A stretch of 16,895 bases of DNA from positions 1-16,895 of the forward strand of contig JAZBPJ010000182.1 in NCBI GenBank assembly GCA_036351575.1. The letters run 5' to 3'. Within the stretch, counting starts at the first letter, position 1; every line of letters begins with the position of its first letter. This document shows positions 1 to 8,546 of the stretch, in pieces. This stretch comes from JABDPF01 sp036351575. GTDB lineage: Bacteria > Pseudomonadota > Gammaproteobacteria > Xanthomonadales > SZUA-36. Position numbers and translations under genes: made by a program. Below the pieces are notes generated by a model that saw only the letters and a program-made list of their open reading frames with translations, was not told where the DNA came from and made no database searches.

Positions 1-3
1 AAA

Positions 4-79
<76 letters not shown>

Positions 80-97
80 ACATTTCAGAGGGCGGCC

Positions 98-126
98 AGT
101 ATATTCAAAACGCCCTGTATTAACAA
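98..126 (-). promoter_or_regulatory. Sigma-70 promoter of tRNA-Thr with GC-rich discriminator
   Basis: On the minus strand, TTGTTA (126-121, 4/6 to the -35 consensus) is separated by exactly 17 bases from TATACT (103-98, 5/6 to the -10 consensus). It is followed by a G+C-only stretch GGCCGCCC before the start region. Such GC-rich discriminators are known for stable-RNA promoters under stringent control; applying that here is inference. Confidence 0.7.
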
Positions 127-261
127 TAGCATGTTGATCTCCTGCGCTCGGCCGGCCGGATTTCCTACAGCCGAGTCCGCCTCTTGCCACTGACCCGCCC
201 CGCTGCTCCATTGCACCATGAAAGCGCACGAATTGAACTGAAACACTAAGGAGGCAGCGCC

Positions 262-762
262 ATGGGCTGGAACGGCAAGGCGGCGATACCGGGATTCACC
301 CTGCTGGAGTTGATGATCGCCATCGTCATTTTCGCCGGCGGCCTGGGCGCTTACGCCCTGCTGATGCTGAAATCGGTGCACGATACGGAAGCGAGCCTGC
401 GGCATTCGCTTGCCGTTACCCAGGCGCAAGCCATGGCCGAACAGCTGCGGCAAACCCCGCACGCAAATGCACCGTCCCTGGATTCCGCGGGATCCGAGAC
501 CTGTCTGGACGGCTCGAGCTGCATGCCCGGAGCCATGTCAGGCGCCGCCCTGCGGCACTGGCAGGATCGACTGGCACAGCTGCTGCCGAACGGCAGCGGA
601 ACCGTCTGCAACGACTCGACACCCGACGACGGCAGCACCGGCGCAGACGCCTGCAGCGGCAGCGGCGAACTGGTCGTCAAGGTATTCTGGCAAGCGCCCG
701 GAGCCGGGAGTGAACCGGCGGATTCCCGGCGCCGCTTCGTCACCGTCGTGGGGCTGCCCTGA
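262..762 (+). CDS. pilV: Type IV pilus minor pilin PilV
   Basis: A 166-residue type IV prepilin. A short basic leader ends in Gly11, followed by the processing site G|FTLLE with Phe at +1 and Glu at +5, then a hydrophobic helix LMIAIVIFAGGLGAYALLML. The rest is a soluble domain with four cysteines (around residues 74, 80, 113 and 124) that could form disulfides. PilV proteins are minor pilins processed by PilD; with PilW, PilX and PilE they are thought to form the initiating tip complex of the pilus. The ATG at 262 has AAGGAG eight bases upstream. It opens an operon, overlapping pilW by one base (TGATG). No fimT or fimU gene precedes it, only the divergent tRNA. The assignment to PilV rests on N-terminal sequence and gene order; other minor pilins are less likely. 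Confidence 0.85.
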   Translation: MGWNGKAAIPGFTLLELMIAIVIFAGGLGAYALLMLKSVHDTEASLRHSLAVTQAQAMAEQLRQTPHANAPSLDSAGSETCLDGSSCMPGAMSGAALRHWQDRLAQLLPNGSGTVCNDSTPDDGSTGADACSGSGELVVKVFWQAPGAGSEPADSRRRFVTVVGLP

Positions 763-1520
763 TGCCGCGGCGGACCCATCCGCTCGCGGCAGGTTTCTCC
801 CTGATGGAACTGATGGTGGCCCTGTTCCTGACGGCGGTGATGCTGCTTGCAATGGTGCAACTGGTCAACGCGGGCGCCTCGACATCCCGCCTGCAGGATG
901 AACAGGCGGATTTGCAGGACCGCCTGCGATTCGCCGCGGGTTCGATCTTCACCGCGATATCCGGGGCCGGATTTTCCCCGGAACCCTGGAACGCGGCATT
1001 CAACCGGGCTGCCATCGGCGCGGACAGCGGTGACGACGTGGTTTTTTCCAGCGACCGCCTGGTCGTGCGGACCTGGTCGGATCGCAACTGCTTCGATTCC
1101 TTCAATCCCGACCTCGACAGCTCGGGACAACCGCGGTTTTACATTCGCGAATCGGCTTTCGACCTGAACGGGTCGAATTTCCTGACCCGGGCCTGCCGTT
1201 ACGGCCCCTCGCCCACGGGGCTCGTTACCCAGGTCCGGCGTCAGGGGCTTCTGGCCGGTGTCGAGGCCTTTCATTTGCTGTTCGGCGAGGACGTCAACGC
1301 CGATGGCGACATCGACCGCTGGGTCCGCGCCGGGCGGTGGTCAGACGAGCGTGCCATCAAGGGCATTCGGGCAGGTATCGTGCTGGTCGGCGAGGCCTCG
1401 GTGACCGAGCCACGGGTGCAATCATTTGAATTGCCGGGCGCCGAGCACCGCGGCGGCCGGGACGGAAGGCTTCGGCATGCCGTCGAGCTCGGTTATTCCA
1501 TTCGGAGCCGCAGCCGATGA
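762..1520 (+). CDS. pilW: Type IV pilus minor pilin PilW
   Basis: A 252-residue prepilin-like protein. The leader ends in AAG11 and the cleavage site is G|FSLME with Glu at +5, followed by the hydrophobic segment LMVALFLTAVMLLAMVQLV. The large C-terminal region (about residues 60-250) includes a VEAFHLLFGEDVNADGDIDRW stretch typical of PilW-type proteins. In the family, PilW is a minor pilin that works with PilX, PilV and PilE in pilus assembly priming. Its ATG overlaps the pilV stop by one base, and its stop overlaps the pilX start (ATGA), so the genes are probably translationally coupled. Length and position between pilV and pilX support the call. Confidence 0.85.
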   Translation: MPRRTHPLAAGFSLMELMVALFLTAVMLLAMVQLVNAGASTSRLQDEQADLQDRLRFAAGSIFTAISGAGFSPEPWNAAFNRAAIGADSGDDVVFSSDRLVVRTWSDRNCFDSFNPDLDSSGQPRFYIRESAFDLNGSNFLTRACRYGPSPTGLVTQVRRQGLLAGVEAFHLLFGEDVNADGDIDRWVRAGRWSDERAIKGIRAGIVLVGEASVTEPRVQSFELPGAEHRGGRDGRLRHAVELGYSIRSRSR

Positions 1521-2122
1521 CCGCCCGCGGCATGGCCCTGGTCAGCGGACTGCTGCTGTTAATGGCCGTCAGCGTTATCGCCGTGACGGCTGCCGGCAGC
1601 ATGGCCCTGCAGCAGCGCCAGGCCGGCAACTTCGAGGATCGCGCCCGGGCCGCCTCGGGAGCGGACCTGGCCGCATCGTACGCGCAGGCCTGGCTGTTCG
1701 GCCGCGCCTGGCTGGAGCGTGAACCCGGCTGCGTTTCCCACTGCCTGCTGCCTGCCGGCATACATCACGGCGGCACGCTGCCCGATCAACCCGAATTCGA
1801 ATCCGCGGCGTGGTGGCAGCAGCAGGGCGTGGCGCCCGTCACGGGACAGGAAGCCTGGTGGATCATGGAGGAAATCCATTTCGAGGCAGCGCCTGCGGAT
1901 GCAGGCGCCGGTATCGATGGAATCGGCTACTACAGGATTCTCAGCCGCGGCGACGGTCGGCAGCCCGGCAGCACGGCTGTCAGCGAAACCATCGTCGCGC
2001 GCCCCTGGGGAGAAACGGTCGAAGCGAACCCATATCCGCCCGCCGAGCGCTTGATCGCGTTTTGCGATCGACTCGAGCCCGGCTTGCCTTGCGGAATACT
2101 GTCCTGGCGAAGGCGCCGCTGA
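1517..2122 (+). CDS. pilX: Type IV pilus minor pilin PilX
   Basis: A 201-residue protein with the PilX N-terminal signature: RGMAL followed by a hydrophobic helix (about residues 6-30), then the LQQRQAGNFEDRARA segment. PilX N-termini lack the Glu5 seen in other pilins, so Ser at +5 is not an anomaly. The remaining residues form a periplasmic or tip domain with several Cys. The start overlaps the pilW stop by four bases (ATGA). In Pseudomonas-type clusters pilX is followed by the large tip adhesin gene pilY1; here pilE begins two bases after the pilX stop, and no pilY1 is present. Confidence 0.83.
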   Translation: MTARGMALVSGLLLLMAVSVIAVTAAGSMALQQRQAGNFEDRARAASGADLAASYAQAWLFGRAWLEREPGCVSHCLLPAGIHHGGTLPDQPEFESAAWWQQQGVAPVTGQEAWWIMEEIHFEAAPADAGAGIDGIGYYRILSRGDGRQPGSTAVSETIVARPWGETVEANPYPPAERLIAFCDRLEPGLPCGILSWRRRR

Positions 2123-2124
2123 CC

Positions 2125-2529
2125 GTGCAGTCGAACCACGGCGGCGTGACGCTGATCGACATCATGGTGGCGCTGGCCATCTCCGCCGTTCTCTTGTCTA
2201 TCGCCGTTCCCGCCTACCAGGGCTACATCGAGCGCAGCCACAGGGCGCAGGCCGTTCGTGTCTTGCTGGAAAGCGCGGCCTGCCAGGAACGAATGCGCGC
2301 CGGCTCGGGCTTCTACGACACGACGCGGTGTGCGATGCCCCGCGCAGAGGGCTACCGCTTCGAGATTCTTCCACCGAACAAGACTTCAACGCTTGAATTC
2401 CGCCTCGTTGCGATACCGGCCGGTGAACTTGCGGACGACCACTGCGGGGCGCTGTCCCTGGACCACGTCGGCACACGCAGCGCCGGCGCCGGAACGGATC
2501 GGGTCAGTGACTGCTGGGGCGGGCGCTAG
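2125..2529 (+). CDS. pilE: Type IV pilus minor pilin PilE-like (GTG start)
   Basis: A 134-residue pilin read from a GTG at 2125, two bases after the pilX stop. It is the only start that gives a normal short leader (about seven residues ending in GG); GAAGG about 11 bases upstream could act as RBS. After the cleavage site comes VTLIDIMVALAISAVLLSIA, then PAYQGYIERSHRAQAV and an AACQERM segment, which match PilE-type minor pilins. Two C-terminal cysteines (DDHC and SDCW) could form the D-region disulfide. Two oddities are seen: position +1 is Val rather than Phe, and position +5 is Asp rather than the conserved Glu. It ends the operon, and 28 bases separate it from the convergent GST gene, with no hairpin terminator visible. 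It could equally be annotated as a generic type IV pilin. Confidence 0.8.
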   Translation: MQSNHGGVTLIDIMVALAISAVLLSIAVPAYQGYIERSHRAQAVRVLLESAACQERMRAGSGFYDTTRCAMPRAEGYRFEILPPNKTSTLEFRLVAIPAGELADDHCGALSLDHVGTRSAGAGTDRVSDCWGGR

Positions 2530-2557
2530 CGCAGGCCGGGCGCGCTGCGGGGATCAA

Positions 2558-3202
2558 TCAAGCCCTGGCGCGGCGCGGCATCGGAACTTCTTCCGGCACC
2601 GGCACGGCCCAGCCCGCCTGCACCGCAGGCCGGCGCGCGATGGCCAGGTACCAGGCAAGTGCATTGGGATAGTCATTGAGATCGACACTCTGGAACTCAT
2701 GGCGCGCCGCCCAGGGCCAGATCGCGATATCGGCAATGGTGAATTCATCACCGGCGACGAACGGCCGGTTTTCGAGCTGGCGGTCCAGCACACCGTAGAG
2801 GCGATGAGCCTCGGCGCTGAACCGGTCCTCGGCGTAGGGCGACTTTCCCCGCGCGATCTTCAGGAAATGCAGCGCCTGGCCAAGCACCGGACCAAACTGC
2901 GATTTCTGCCACATCAGCCACTGGATGGTCTGCCAGTATCCCTCGCTGTTTTCGGGCAGTAATCGACCGGCTTTCTGGGCCAGGTACATCAGGATGGCGC
3001 CCGACTCCATCAGGCTTATACCGGTCTCCTGGTCGATAATCGCCGGTATTTTCTGCCCGGGGCTGATGCGGGTGAACTCGGGCAGCTTTTGCTCGCCCTT
3101 GCTGATGTCGATCTTGTGGACCCGGTATGGCAGGCCCAGTTCCTCGAGCGCGATGGAAACCTTGCGTCCGTTGGGCGTCGCCCAGGTATAGAGATCGATC
3201 AT
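2558..3202 (-). CDS. Glutathione S-transferase family protein, YfcG/YghU (Nu-class) type
   Basis: 214 residues from the ATG at 3202. An upstream TTG at 3235 would add 11 residues, but YfcG-type proteins begin at MIDLY, so the ATG is preferred. The N-terminal thioredoxin-like domain (residues 1-80) contains TPNGRKV, the QKIPAIID loop with the cis-Pro, and ESGAILMYLA, the usual glutathione-binding segments. The C-terminal helical domain contains VAGDEFTIADIAIWPW. E. coli YfcG and YghU bind two glutathione molecules and show disulfide-bond reductase activity; that role is inferred here from similarity. It lies 29 bases downstream of the ispH stop and is probably the last gene of the murJ/ribF-ispH transcription unit. 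The true substrate is unknown. Confidence 0.85.
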   Translation of the reverse strand: MIDLYTWATPNGRKVSIALEELGLPYRVHKIDISKGEQKLPEFTRISPGQKIPAIIDQETGISLMESGAILMYLAQKAGRLLPENSEGYWQTIQWLMWQKSQFGPVLGQALHFLKIARGKSPYAEDRFSAEAHRLYGVLDRQLENRPFVAGDEFTIADIAIWPWAARHEFQSVDLNDYPNALAWYLAIARRPAVQAGWAVPVPEEVPMPRRARA

Positions 3203-3231
3203 GGCTGCCTGTCCGGTCTGTTTAAGACTCG

Positions 3232-4188
3232 TCAATTATTCTGAATTGAAACGCGCAACGCCTTGGGCAGGGCGAACTCGACGTTCTCGGCCCTTCCGGA
3301 GAGTTCCGCGACGGTTTCACCTCCGGATTGCCTCAGGCGCTCGATCACGCCCTGAACCAGGCTTTCCGGTGCAGACGCGCCGGCCGTCACACCGATCGAG
3401 GAAACGCCGCGCAGCCATTCTTCTCGGACATCCTGCGCGCCGTCGACGAGATAAGCGGTGGTGCCGACTTTTTCCGCCAGCTCCCTGAGACGGTTCGAAT
3501 TGGAACTGTTTACCGAGCCGACGACCAGCACCAGGTCGACCACGCCGGCCAGTTCCCTGACGGCATCCTGACGGTTCTGCGTCGCGTAGCAGATGTCGTC
3601 GTGCTTCGGCCCGGCGATGGCCGGAAAGCGCTTTTTCAGCGCCTCGATAACCGCGCTGGTATCGTCCACGGACAGCGTGGTTTGAGTGACGAAGGCGATA
3701 TTTTCCGGCTGGTTCACTTGCAGCCGGTTGACGTCCTCGGGATCCTCGACAAGGAAGATGCTGTTGCCATGCTCTTCCGTCTTCAGCCACTGGCCCAGCG
3801 TTCCCTCGACTTCCGGGTGGCCGGCGTGCCCGATCAGCACGACGTCGCGCCCCGCCTTGCAATGGCGGGCCACTTCCATGTGCACCTTGGTTACCAGCGG
3901 GCAGGTCGCGTCGAACACCTTGAGACCGCGCATATTGCCGGCACTGCGCACGGCGCGCGAAACACCGTGCGCGCTGAAGATGACGGTCGCGCCGTCAGGC
4001 ACCTGGCCCAGTTCTTCCACGAACACGGCCCCGGCCGCGGTCAGGCGGTCGACCACGAAACGGTTATGGACCACTTCGTGCCGCACGTAGATCGGCGCAC
4101 CGAACAGCTCGAGCGCGCGCTCGACGATTTCGATCGCCCGGTCGACACCGGCACAGAATCCCCGCGGATTGGCGAGCAGTATTTTCAT
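3232..4188 (-). CDS. ispH: 4-hydroxy-3-methylbut-2-enyl diphosphate reductase IspH (LytB)
   Basis: 318 residues, nearly colinear with E. coli IspH. The enzyme carries out the last step of the MEP pathway, reducing HMBPP to IPP and DMAPP with an iron-sulfur cluster in the cytosol. The three cluster cysteines are present: Cys12 (NPRGFCAGVDRA), Cys96 (DATCPLVTKVH) and Cys200 (DDICYAT). The conserved histidines in VRHEVVHNR and HAGHPEVEGT, the TQTTLS segment and NSSNSNRL are also present. The start overlaps the lspA stop by four bases (ATGA). In many gammaproteobacteria an FKBP-type peptidyl-prolyl isomerase gene (fkpB) lies between lspA and ispH; it is absent here. Confidence 0.98.
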   Translation of the reverse strand: MKILLANPRGFCAGVDRAIEIVERALELFGAPIYVRHEVVHNRFVVDRLTAAGAVFVEELGQVPDGATVIFSAHGVSRAVRSAGNMRGLKVFDATCPLVTKVHMEVARHCKAGRDVVLIGHAGHPEVEGTLGQWLKTEEHGNSIFLVEDPEDVNRLQVNQPENIAFVTQTTLSVDDTSAVIEALKKRFPAIAGPKHDDICYATQNRQDAVRELAGVVDLVLVVGSVNSSNSNRLRELAEKVGTTAYLVDGAQDVREEWLRGVSSIGVTAGASAPESLVQGVIERLRQSGGETVAELSGRAENVEFALPKALRVSIQNN

Positions 4189-4733
4189 TGCACTGCCCTT
4201 TTATTGCGCATCGTCACCAGCACCATGTCCAGCAGCAGCAGGATTACGCCGCAGGTGATGGCGGAGTCCGCCACGTTGAACGCCGGATAGTGCCAGCCGC
4301 CGAAATGCACGTCGATGAAGTCCACCACGTAGCCGAGACGAACCCGGTCGATGACATTGCCGATGGCGCCGCCGAGGATCAGCCCCAGGCCCAGGCCAGT
4401 CATCCATTCACGACGCGGCAGGCGGATCAGCCACACCAGCAGCACCACGCTGACGACACTGGCGAGAACGATGAAAAACCAGCGCTGCCAGCCGCCTGCC
4501 CCGGCCAGGAAACTGAAGGCCGCGCCGTAATTGTGCGCCAGCGTCATGTTGAGCCATGAAAACACTTCCTGCGGGCGGTACAGCTCCAAGTGCTGGCTGA
4601 CCATCTGCTTGGTCTGCCAGTCCGCGAAAACTACCGCGGCGCTGACGAACAACCAGGCCCAGCTGTACGGCGGAAACACGAACAGGCTGGACGAGCGCTG
4701 CGTTTGCTGCATGTCGGGCGTGTTCTCACTCAT
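4185..4733 (-). CDS. lspA: Lipoprotein signal peptidase (signal peptidase II) LspA
   Basis: 182 residues with about four transmembrane helices. LspA is an inner-membrane aspartic protease that cleaves the signal peptide of diacylglyceryl-prolipoproteins. Visible family signatures are the D-x-x-T-K motif (ADWQTKQ, residues 37-43), the HNYGAAFSF segment, and GNVIDR-VRLGYVVDF followed by AFNVADSAI. Asp138 and Asp156 fit the catalytic pair. The protein has a roughly 20-residue hydrophilic N-terminal extension before the first helix. It overlaps ileS upstream and ispH downstream with ATGA junctions, so its translation is probably coupled to both. Confidence 0.97.
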   Translation of the reverse strand: MSENTPDMQQTQRSSSLFVFPPYSWAWLFVSAAVVFADWQTKQMVSQHLELYRPQEVFSWLNMTLAHNYGAAFSFLAGAGGWQRWFFIVLASVVSVVLLVWLIRLPRREWMTGLGLGLILGGAIGNVIDRVRLGYVVDFIDVHFGGWHYPAFNVADSAITCGVILLLLDMVLVTMRNKRAVQ

Positions 4734-7537
4734 GTCATTCGGCGCTTTTCACCCTCGCCGGCGACGTTATCGACACAGCGGCCGCACAATTCCGGATGCT
4801 CGGGGTTCGAGCCGACATCTTTGCGGTGGTGCCAGCATCGCACGCATTTTTCAGCAGCGCTGCGCCGCACCCAGACACGGAACCCCGAGGCTTCGTAAGC
4901 GTCGGCCGGCGCAACGGCGCCGGGGCCGGCGATTTCGGCATCGGAGACAATCAGCAGGAATCTCAGTTCGTCGCCGAATTCCTCCAGCAATTCACGCGCC
5001 TCGTCGTTCAGCGGCTGCACGGTGACTTCCGCGTCCAGCGATCCGCGAATCTCCTTGCTCGCGCGGCGCGGTTCGATGGCCTCCTTGACACATTTGACCA
5101 GGCCGTTTGCCCGCGCCCAGAAAGCGGCGTCGTGCACCACGTTTTCTGACGGGTCGGGCGCCTCGTACCAGGTTTCCACCAGCACGCTTTGCTGGCGATC
5201 ACCGGGCATATGCTGCCAGATTTCCTCGGCCGTGAAGCTCAGGATCGGGGCGACCCAGCGCACCATTTCCTCGAGTACGTGGTAAATCGCCGTCTGGGCG
5301 GAGCGGCGTATCTTGCTCTTTTTCTGCGTCGTGTACAGGCGATCCTTGATGATATCGAGATAAAAAGCGCTCATCTCGAAGGCGCAGAAATTATGTACTT
5401 TCTGGTATACCTGCACGAACTGGTACTGCTCGTAAGCCTGCTTAACCTCGGCCTGCAACGCGGCGGCGCGGCGAATGGCCCAGCGATCCAGCGGCAGCAT
5501 TTCGTCGGGATCGAGCAGGTCGTTCCTGTCGAATTCGTGCAAAGCGCCAAGCAGGAACCGCGCCGTGTTGCGTATTCGGCGGTAGGCGTCGGCCACCCGC
5601 TTGAGGATCTCGTCCGAGACGGTCATCTCGCCGCGGTAATCGGCCGCGGCGACCCATAGCCGCATCACGTCGGCGCCCAGCGAGTTCATTACCTTGATCG
5701 GTGAGACCACGTTGCCGAGCGATTTCGACATCTTGCGCCCCTCGGCGTCGACCACGAAGCCGTGGGTGAGCACCTCGCGGTACGGCGCCGAGCCGTTTAT
5801 CGCCACCGAGGTCAGCAGCGAGGACTGGAACCAGCCGCGGTGCTGGTCCGAACCTTCAAGGTAGAGCGCAGCCGGGCGTTCCAGTTCGTCCCGTTCATCC
5901 AGCACGCAGCGGTGCGTCACGCCCGAATCGAACCAGACGTCGAGAATGTCGCTGACCTGCTCCCAGTGGTCCGGGTCAACCCCGAGGCGGTCAAATATGC
6001 CCTGCGAATACCAGGCATCGACGCCCTCTTCTTCCACGATATCGGCCACGCGCTGCATCAACGCAACGGTCTCGGGATGAATGTCATTGGTCTCCGGGTC
6101 GACGAACAGCGGAATCGGGACCCCCCAGGTACGCTGCCGGGAAATGCACCAGTCCGGCCGGTTCTCGACCATGCCTCGAATGCGTTCCTCGCCCCAGCCG
6201 GGAATCCACAGGACTTTTTCGATTGCGGCCAGGGACTGTTCACGCAGGCCGGCTTTTTCCATGCTGATGAACCACTGCGGCGTCACGCGAAACGCAGTGG
6301 GCGTCTTGTGACGCCAGCAATGCGGGTAGCTGTGCTTGAACGATTCGTCCTTCAGCAGGGTGCCGTTGTCCCGCATGACCTCCAGCACGTGATCGTTCGC
6401 GGCCCAGACGAATTCCCCGGCGAATGTCTCGACATTGTCGTAGTAGACGCCGTCGGCGCCCACCGGGTTGTTCACGGGCAGGCCATAAACACGGCCCACC
6501 TGGAAGTCTTCTTCGCCGTGGCCGGGGGCGGTGTGCACGGCGCCGGTGCCGGCCTCGGTGGTAACGTGATCACCGAGGATGACGGGCACTTCCTTGTCAT
6601 AGAAGGGATGACGCAAGCGCATGTTTTCCATCGCGGCGCCCGGCGCGAAACCAAGCTCCTCCACTTCCTGCATGCCGATCCGCGCGGTCACGGCCTCCAG
6701 CAAATCCCGCGCAACCACGATGTTCAGCATGCGCCCCCCGGCCCGGCCCCTGACCAGCACGTATTCCAGACCGGCGTGCAGGCACACGGCCTCGTTGGCC
6801 GGCAGCGTCCACGGCGTCGTGGTCCAGATCGGTATGCCGGTGAGCCCGGAGACGGTTGCGCCAAAAGCGCCCGCCAGCACGTCCGGGTCGGCCGCGGGAA
6901 ACAGCACGTCGATGGCCGGGGACGTCTTGTCGCGGTACTCGATTTCCGCCTCGGCCAGCGCCGAACCGCAATCGAAACACCAGTTGACGGGCTTGGCGCC
7001 CTGTTCCAGGTGGCCGCCCTCGATGATCGAGGCCAGCGCACGGATCATGTCCGCCTCGTAACGGAAACTCTTGGTCGTGTAGGGCCGGTACCAGTCTCCC
7101 AGAACGCCCATGCGCCGAAAGCCGTCGCGTTGCAAGTCAATCTGCCGCTCGGCGTATTCCCGGCACTTCTGCCTGAACGTCGCTGCATCGACCTTGCGCC
7201 CGACCTTGCCGACCTTCTTTTCGACCTGCAGCTCGATGGGCAGGCCATGGCAGTCCCAGCCCGGCACGTAGGGAGAGCGGAAACCGGACAGCAGGCGGGA
7301 TTTCACCACGATGTCTTTCAGGATCTTGTTTACCGCGTGGCCCATGTGAATGTCGCCGTTGGCGTACGGGGGGCCGTCGTGCAGCACCCACAGCGGTCGT
7401 TGCGCCGTGGCTTCCTGGATCTTTTGATAAAGATCCGCGTTCTCCCATGACTCGAGCATGCCGGGCTCGCGGTTGGCCAGGTTGGCTTTCATCGCGAATC
7501 CGGTATTGGGAAGGTTGATGGTGTCTTTGTAATCCAT
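4730..7537 (-). CDS. ileS: Isoleucyl-tRNA synthetase
   Basis: 935 residues, a usual length for bacterial IleS. It is a class Ia aminoacyl-tRNA synthetase that charges tRNA-Ile and edits valine. The ATP-binding signatures are HMGH at residues 64-67 (within PPYANGDIHMGHAVNK) and KMSKS at 602-606. The CP1 editing domain includes the TTTPWTLPANEA stretch. The C-terminal zinc-binding region carries two cysteine pairs (CVRCW and CGRC). The protein begins MDYKDTINLPNTGFAMKANL, as expected for the family. The gene starts 27 bases after ribF and overlaps lspA by four bases. No T-box or other leader fits in the gap, so expression probably comes from the ribF-side promoter. Confidence 0.98.
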   Translation of the reverse strand: MDYKDTINLPNTGFAMKANLANREPGMLESWENADLYQKIQEATAQRPLWVLHDGPPYANGDIHMGHAVNKILKDIVVKSRLLSGFRSPYVPGWDCHGLPIELQVEKKVGKVGRKVDAATFRQKCREYAERQIDLQRDGFRRMGVLGDWYRPYTTKSFRYEADMIRALASIIEGGHLEQGAKPVNWCFDCGSALAEAEIEYRDKTSPAIDVLFPAADPDVLAGAFGATVSGLTGIPIWTTTPWTLPANEAVCLHAGLEYVLVRGRAGGRMLNIVVARDLLEAVTARIGMQEVEELGFAPGAAMENMRLRHPFYDKEVPVILGDHVTTEAGTGAVHTAPGHGEEDFQVGRVYGLPVNNPVGADGVYYDNVETFAGEFVWAANDHVLEVMRDNGTLLKDESFKHSYPHCWRHKTPTAFRVTPQWFISMEKAGLREQSLAAIEKVLWIPGWGEERIRGMVENRPDWCISRQRTWGVPIPLFVDPETNDIHPETVALMQRVADIVEEEGVDAWYSQGIFDRLGVDPDHWEQVSDILDVWFDSGVTHRCVLDERDELERPAALYLEGSDQHRGWFQSSLLTSVAINGSAPYREVLTHGFVVDAEGRKMSKSLGNVVSPIKVMNSLGADVMRLWVAAADYRGEMTVSDEILKRVADAYRRIRNTARFLLGALHEFDRNDLLDPDEMLPLDRWAIRRAAALQAEVKQAYEQYQFVQVYQKVHNFCAFEMSAFYLDIIKDRLYTTQKKSKIRRSAQTAIYHVLEEMVRWVAPILSFTAEEIWQHMPGDRQQSVLVETWYEAPDPSENVVHDAAFWARANGLVKCVKEAIEPRRASKEIRGSLDAEVTVQPLNDEARELLEEFGDELRFLLIVSDAEIAGPGAVAPADAYEASGFRVWVRRSAAEKCVRCWHHRKDVGSNPEHPELCGRCVDNVAGEGEKRRMT

Positions 7538-7564
7538 GTTGAACTCGTACCTGTCCGGACCGTG

Positions 7565-8515
7565 TCAGTCGGCCGGTTTTTCACTGCGTGCCAGGATTTC
7601 CCGGGCCGCCGATTCGTCTTTTTTCATTTGCACGACCAGCCATTCGAGGCAGTCGAAGTGCTCTTCTTCCCGTAACTTTGCCACAAATTGAACCTCGAGG
7701 CGCTTTCCGTAAATGTCTTCGTCGAAATCGAAAAAATGCACCTCCAGCAGGGGATCACCGCCGCCCACCGCGGGCCGCCGGCCAAGGTTTGAAACGCCGG
7801 GCAGCCAGGGACCCCCGTCAACGCGCGCCCAGGTCGCCAGCACACCGGTCAGCGGGCTGGGCTCGGAACGGATTCGCAGGTTTGCAGTCGGGTAGCCCAG
7901 CTTGCGGCCGAGCGCCTGCCCGTACACGACATGCCCGTCCATGCGGAACGGCCGCCCCAGCAAGCGGGCGGCGCCAGCAAAATCACCCGCCGAAAGACAG
8001 CCGCGCACGCCGCTGCTCGACACCCGCTGGCCGTCGCGCACCACCGGCGGGACGATATATTCCTCGAAACCGAACTCGTCTCCCAGCGCGCGCAGCGTGT
8101 CGGCATTGCCTTCCCTGCCCCGCCCGAAATGAAAGTCATGTCCAACCACGACGGCCTCGGCGCCCAGCCCGCGCACCAGCACCTGTTCCGCGAAAGCACG
8201 CGCTGAAAGTGCAGCAAAGACCTCGTCAAAACGCATCATCCAGGTCAGGTCGACGCCCAGGGAGCGAAGAATGGCCAGTTTTCCATGCACCGTGGTCAGG
8301 CGCGCGGGCGCTTTCTGAGGGCTGAAATAGGCAATCGGAAGCGGTTCAAAGGTGACCACGGCAACTTTCCGTTCCGGCGAAGCCAGTTCACGGCATTGGT
8401 GCAGCAAGGCGTGGTGGCCGAGGTGCAGGCCATCGAAGTTCCCGATGGTCACCACCGACCCGCCGGGCAGGTGCCGGTTGCCGTTCGGGCCGGGTCGGTT
8501 TCGGATCAGTCGCAT
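7565..8515 (-). CDS. ribF: Bifunctional riboflavin kinase / FMN adenylyltransferase RibF
   Basis: 316 residues. RibF makes FMN from riboflavin and then FAD from FMN in the cytosol. The N-terminal nucleotidyltransferase domain shows TIGNFDGLHLGH (residues 23-34, the HIGH-like motif). Further motifs are VVVGHDFHFGRGREGN and SSSGVRGCLSAGDF. The C-terminal kinase domain has GHVVYGQALGRKLGYPTAN and the EVHFFDFDEDIYGK stretch. The ATG at 8515 gives a family-typical N-terminus, though no clear Shine-Dalgarno precedes it. It lies upstream of ileS as in E. coli and Pseudomonas, and 81 bases downstream of murJ, with a promoter-like site in that gap. Confidence 0.97.
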   Translation of the reverse strand: MRLIRNRPGPNGNRHLPGGSVVTIGNFDGLHLGHHALLHQCRELASPERKVAVVTFEPLPIAYFSPQKAPARLTTVHGKLAILRSLGVDLTWMMRFDEVFAALSARAFAEQVLVRGLGAEAVVVGHDFHFGRGREGNADTLRALGDEFGFEEYIVPPVVRDGQRVSSSGVRGCLSAGDFAGAARLLGRPFRMDGHVVYGQALGRKLGYPTANLRIRSEPSPLTGVLATWARVDGGPWLPGVSNLGRRPAVGGGDPLLEVHFFDFDEDIYGKRLEVQFVAKLREEEHFDCLEWLVVQMKKDESAAREILARSEKPAD

Positions 8516-8546
8516 GGCGTGTTTTCGGGCCGCAAAAAAGCAATAG

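Noticed and set aside
5762..7450. 562-codon plus-strand open frame opposite ileS
   Set aside because: It is antisense to a complete, motif-bearing ileS; long open frames opposite GC-rich genes are common, and its translation has no recognisable domain.
7538..7564. T-box or leader controlling ileS
   Set aside because: Only 27 bases separate ribF and ileS.
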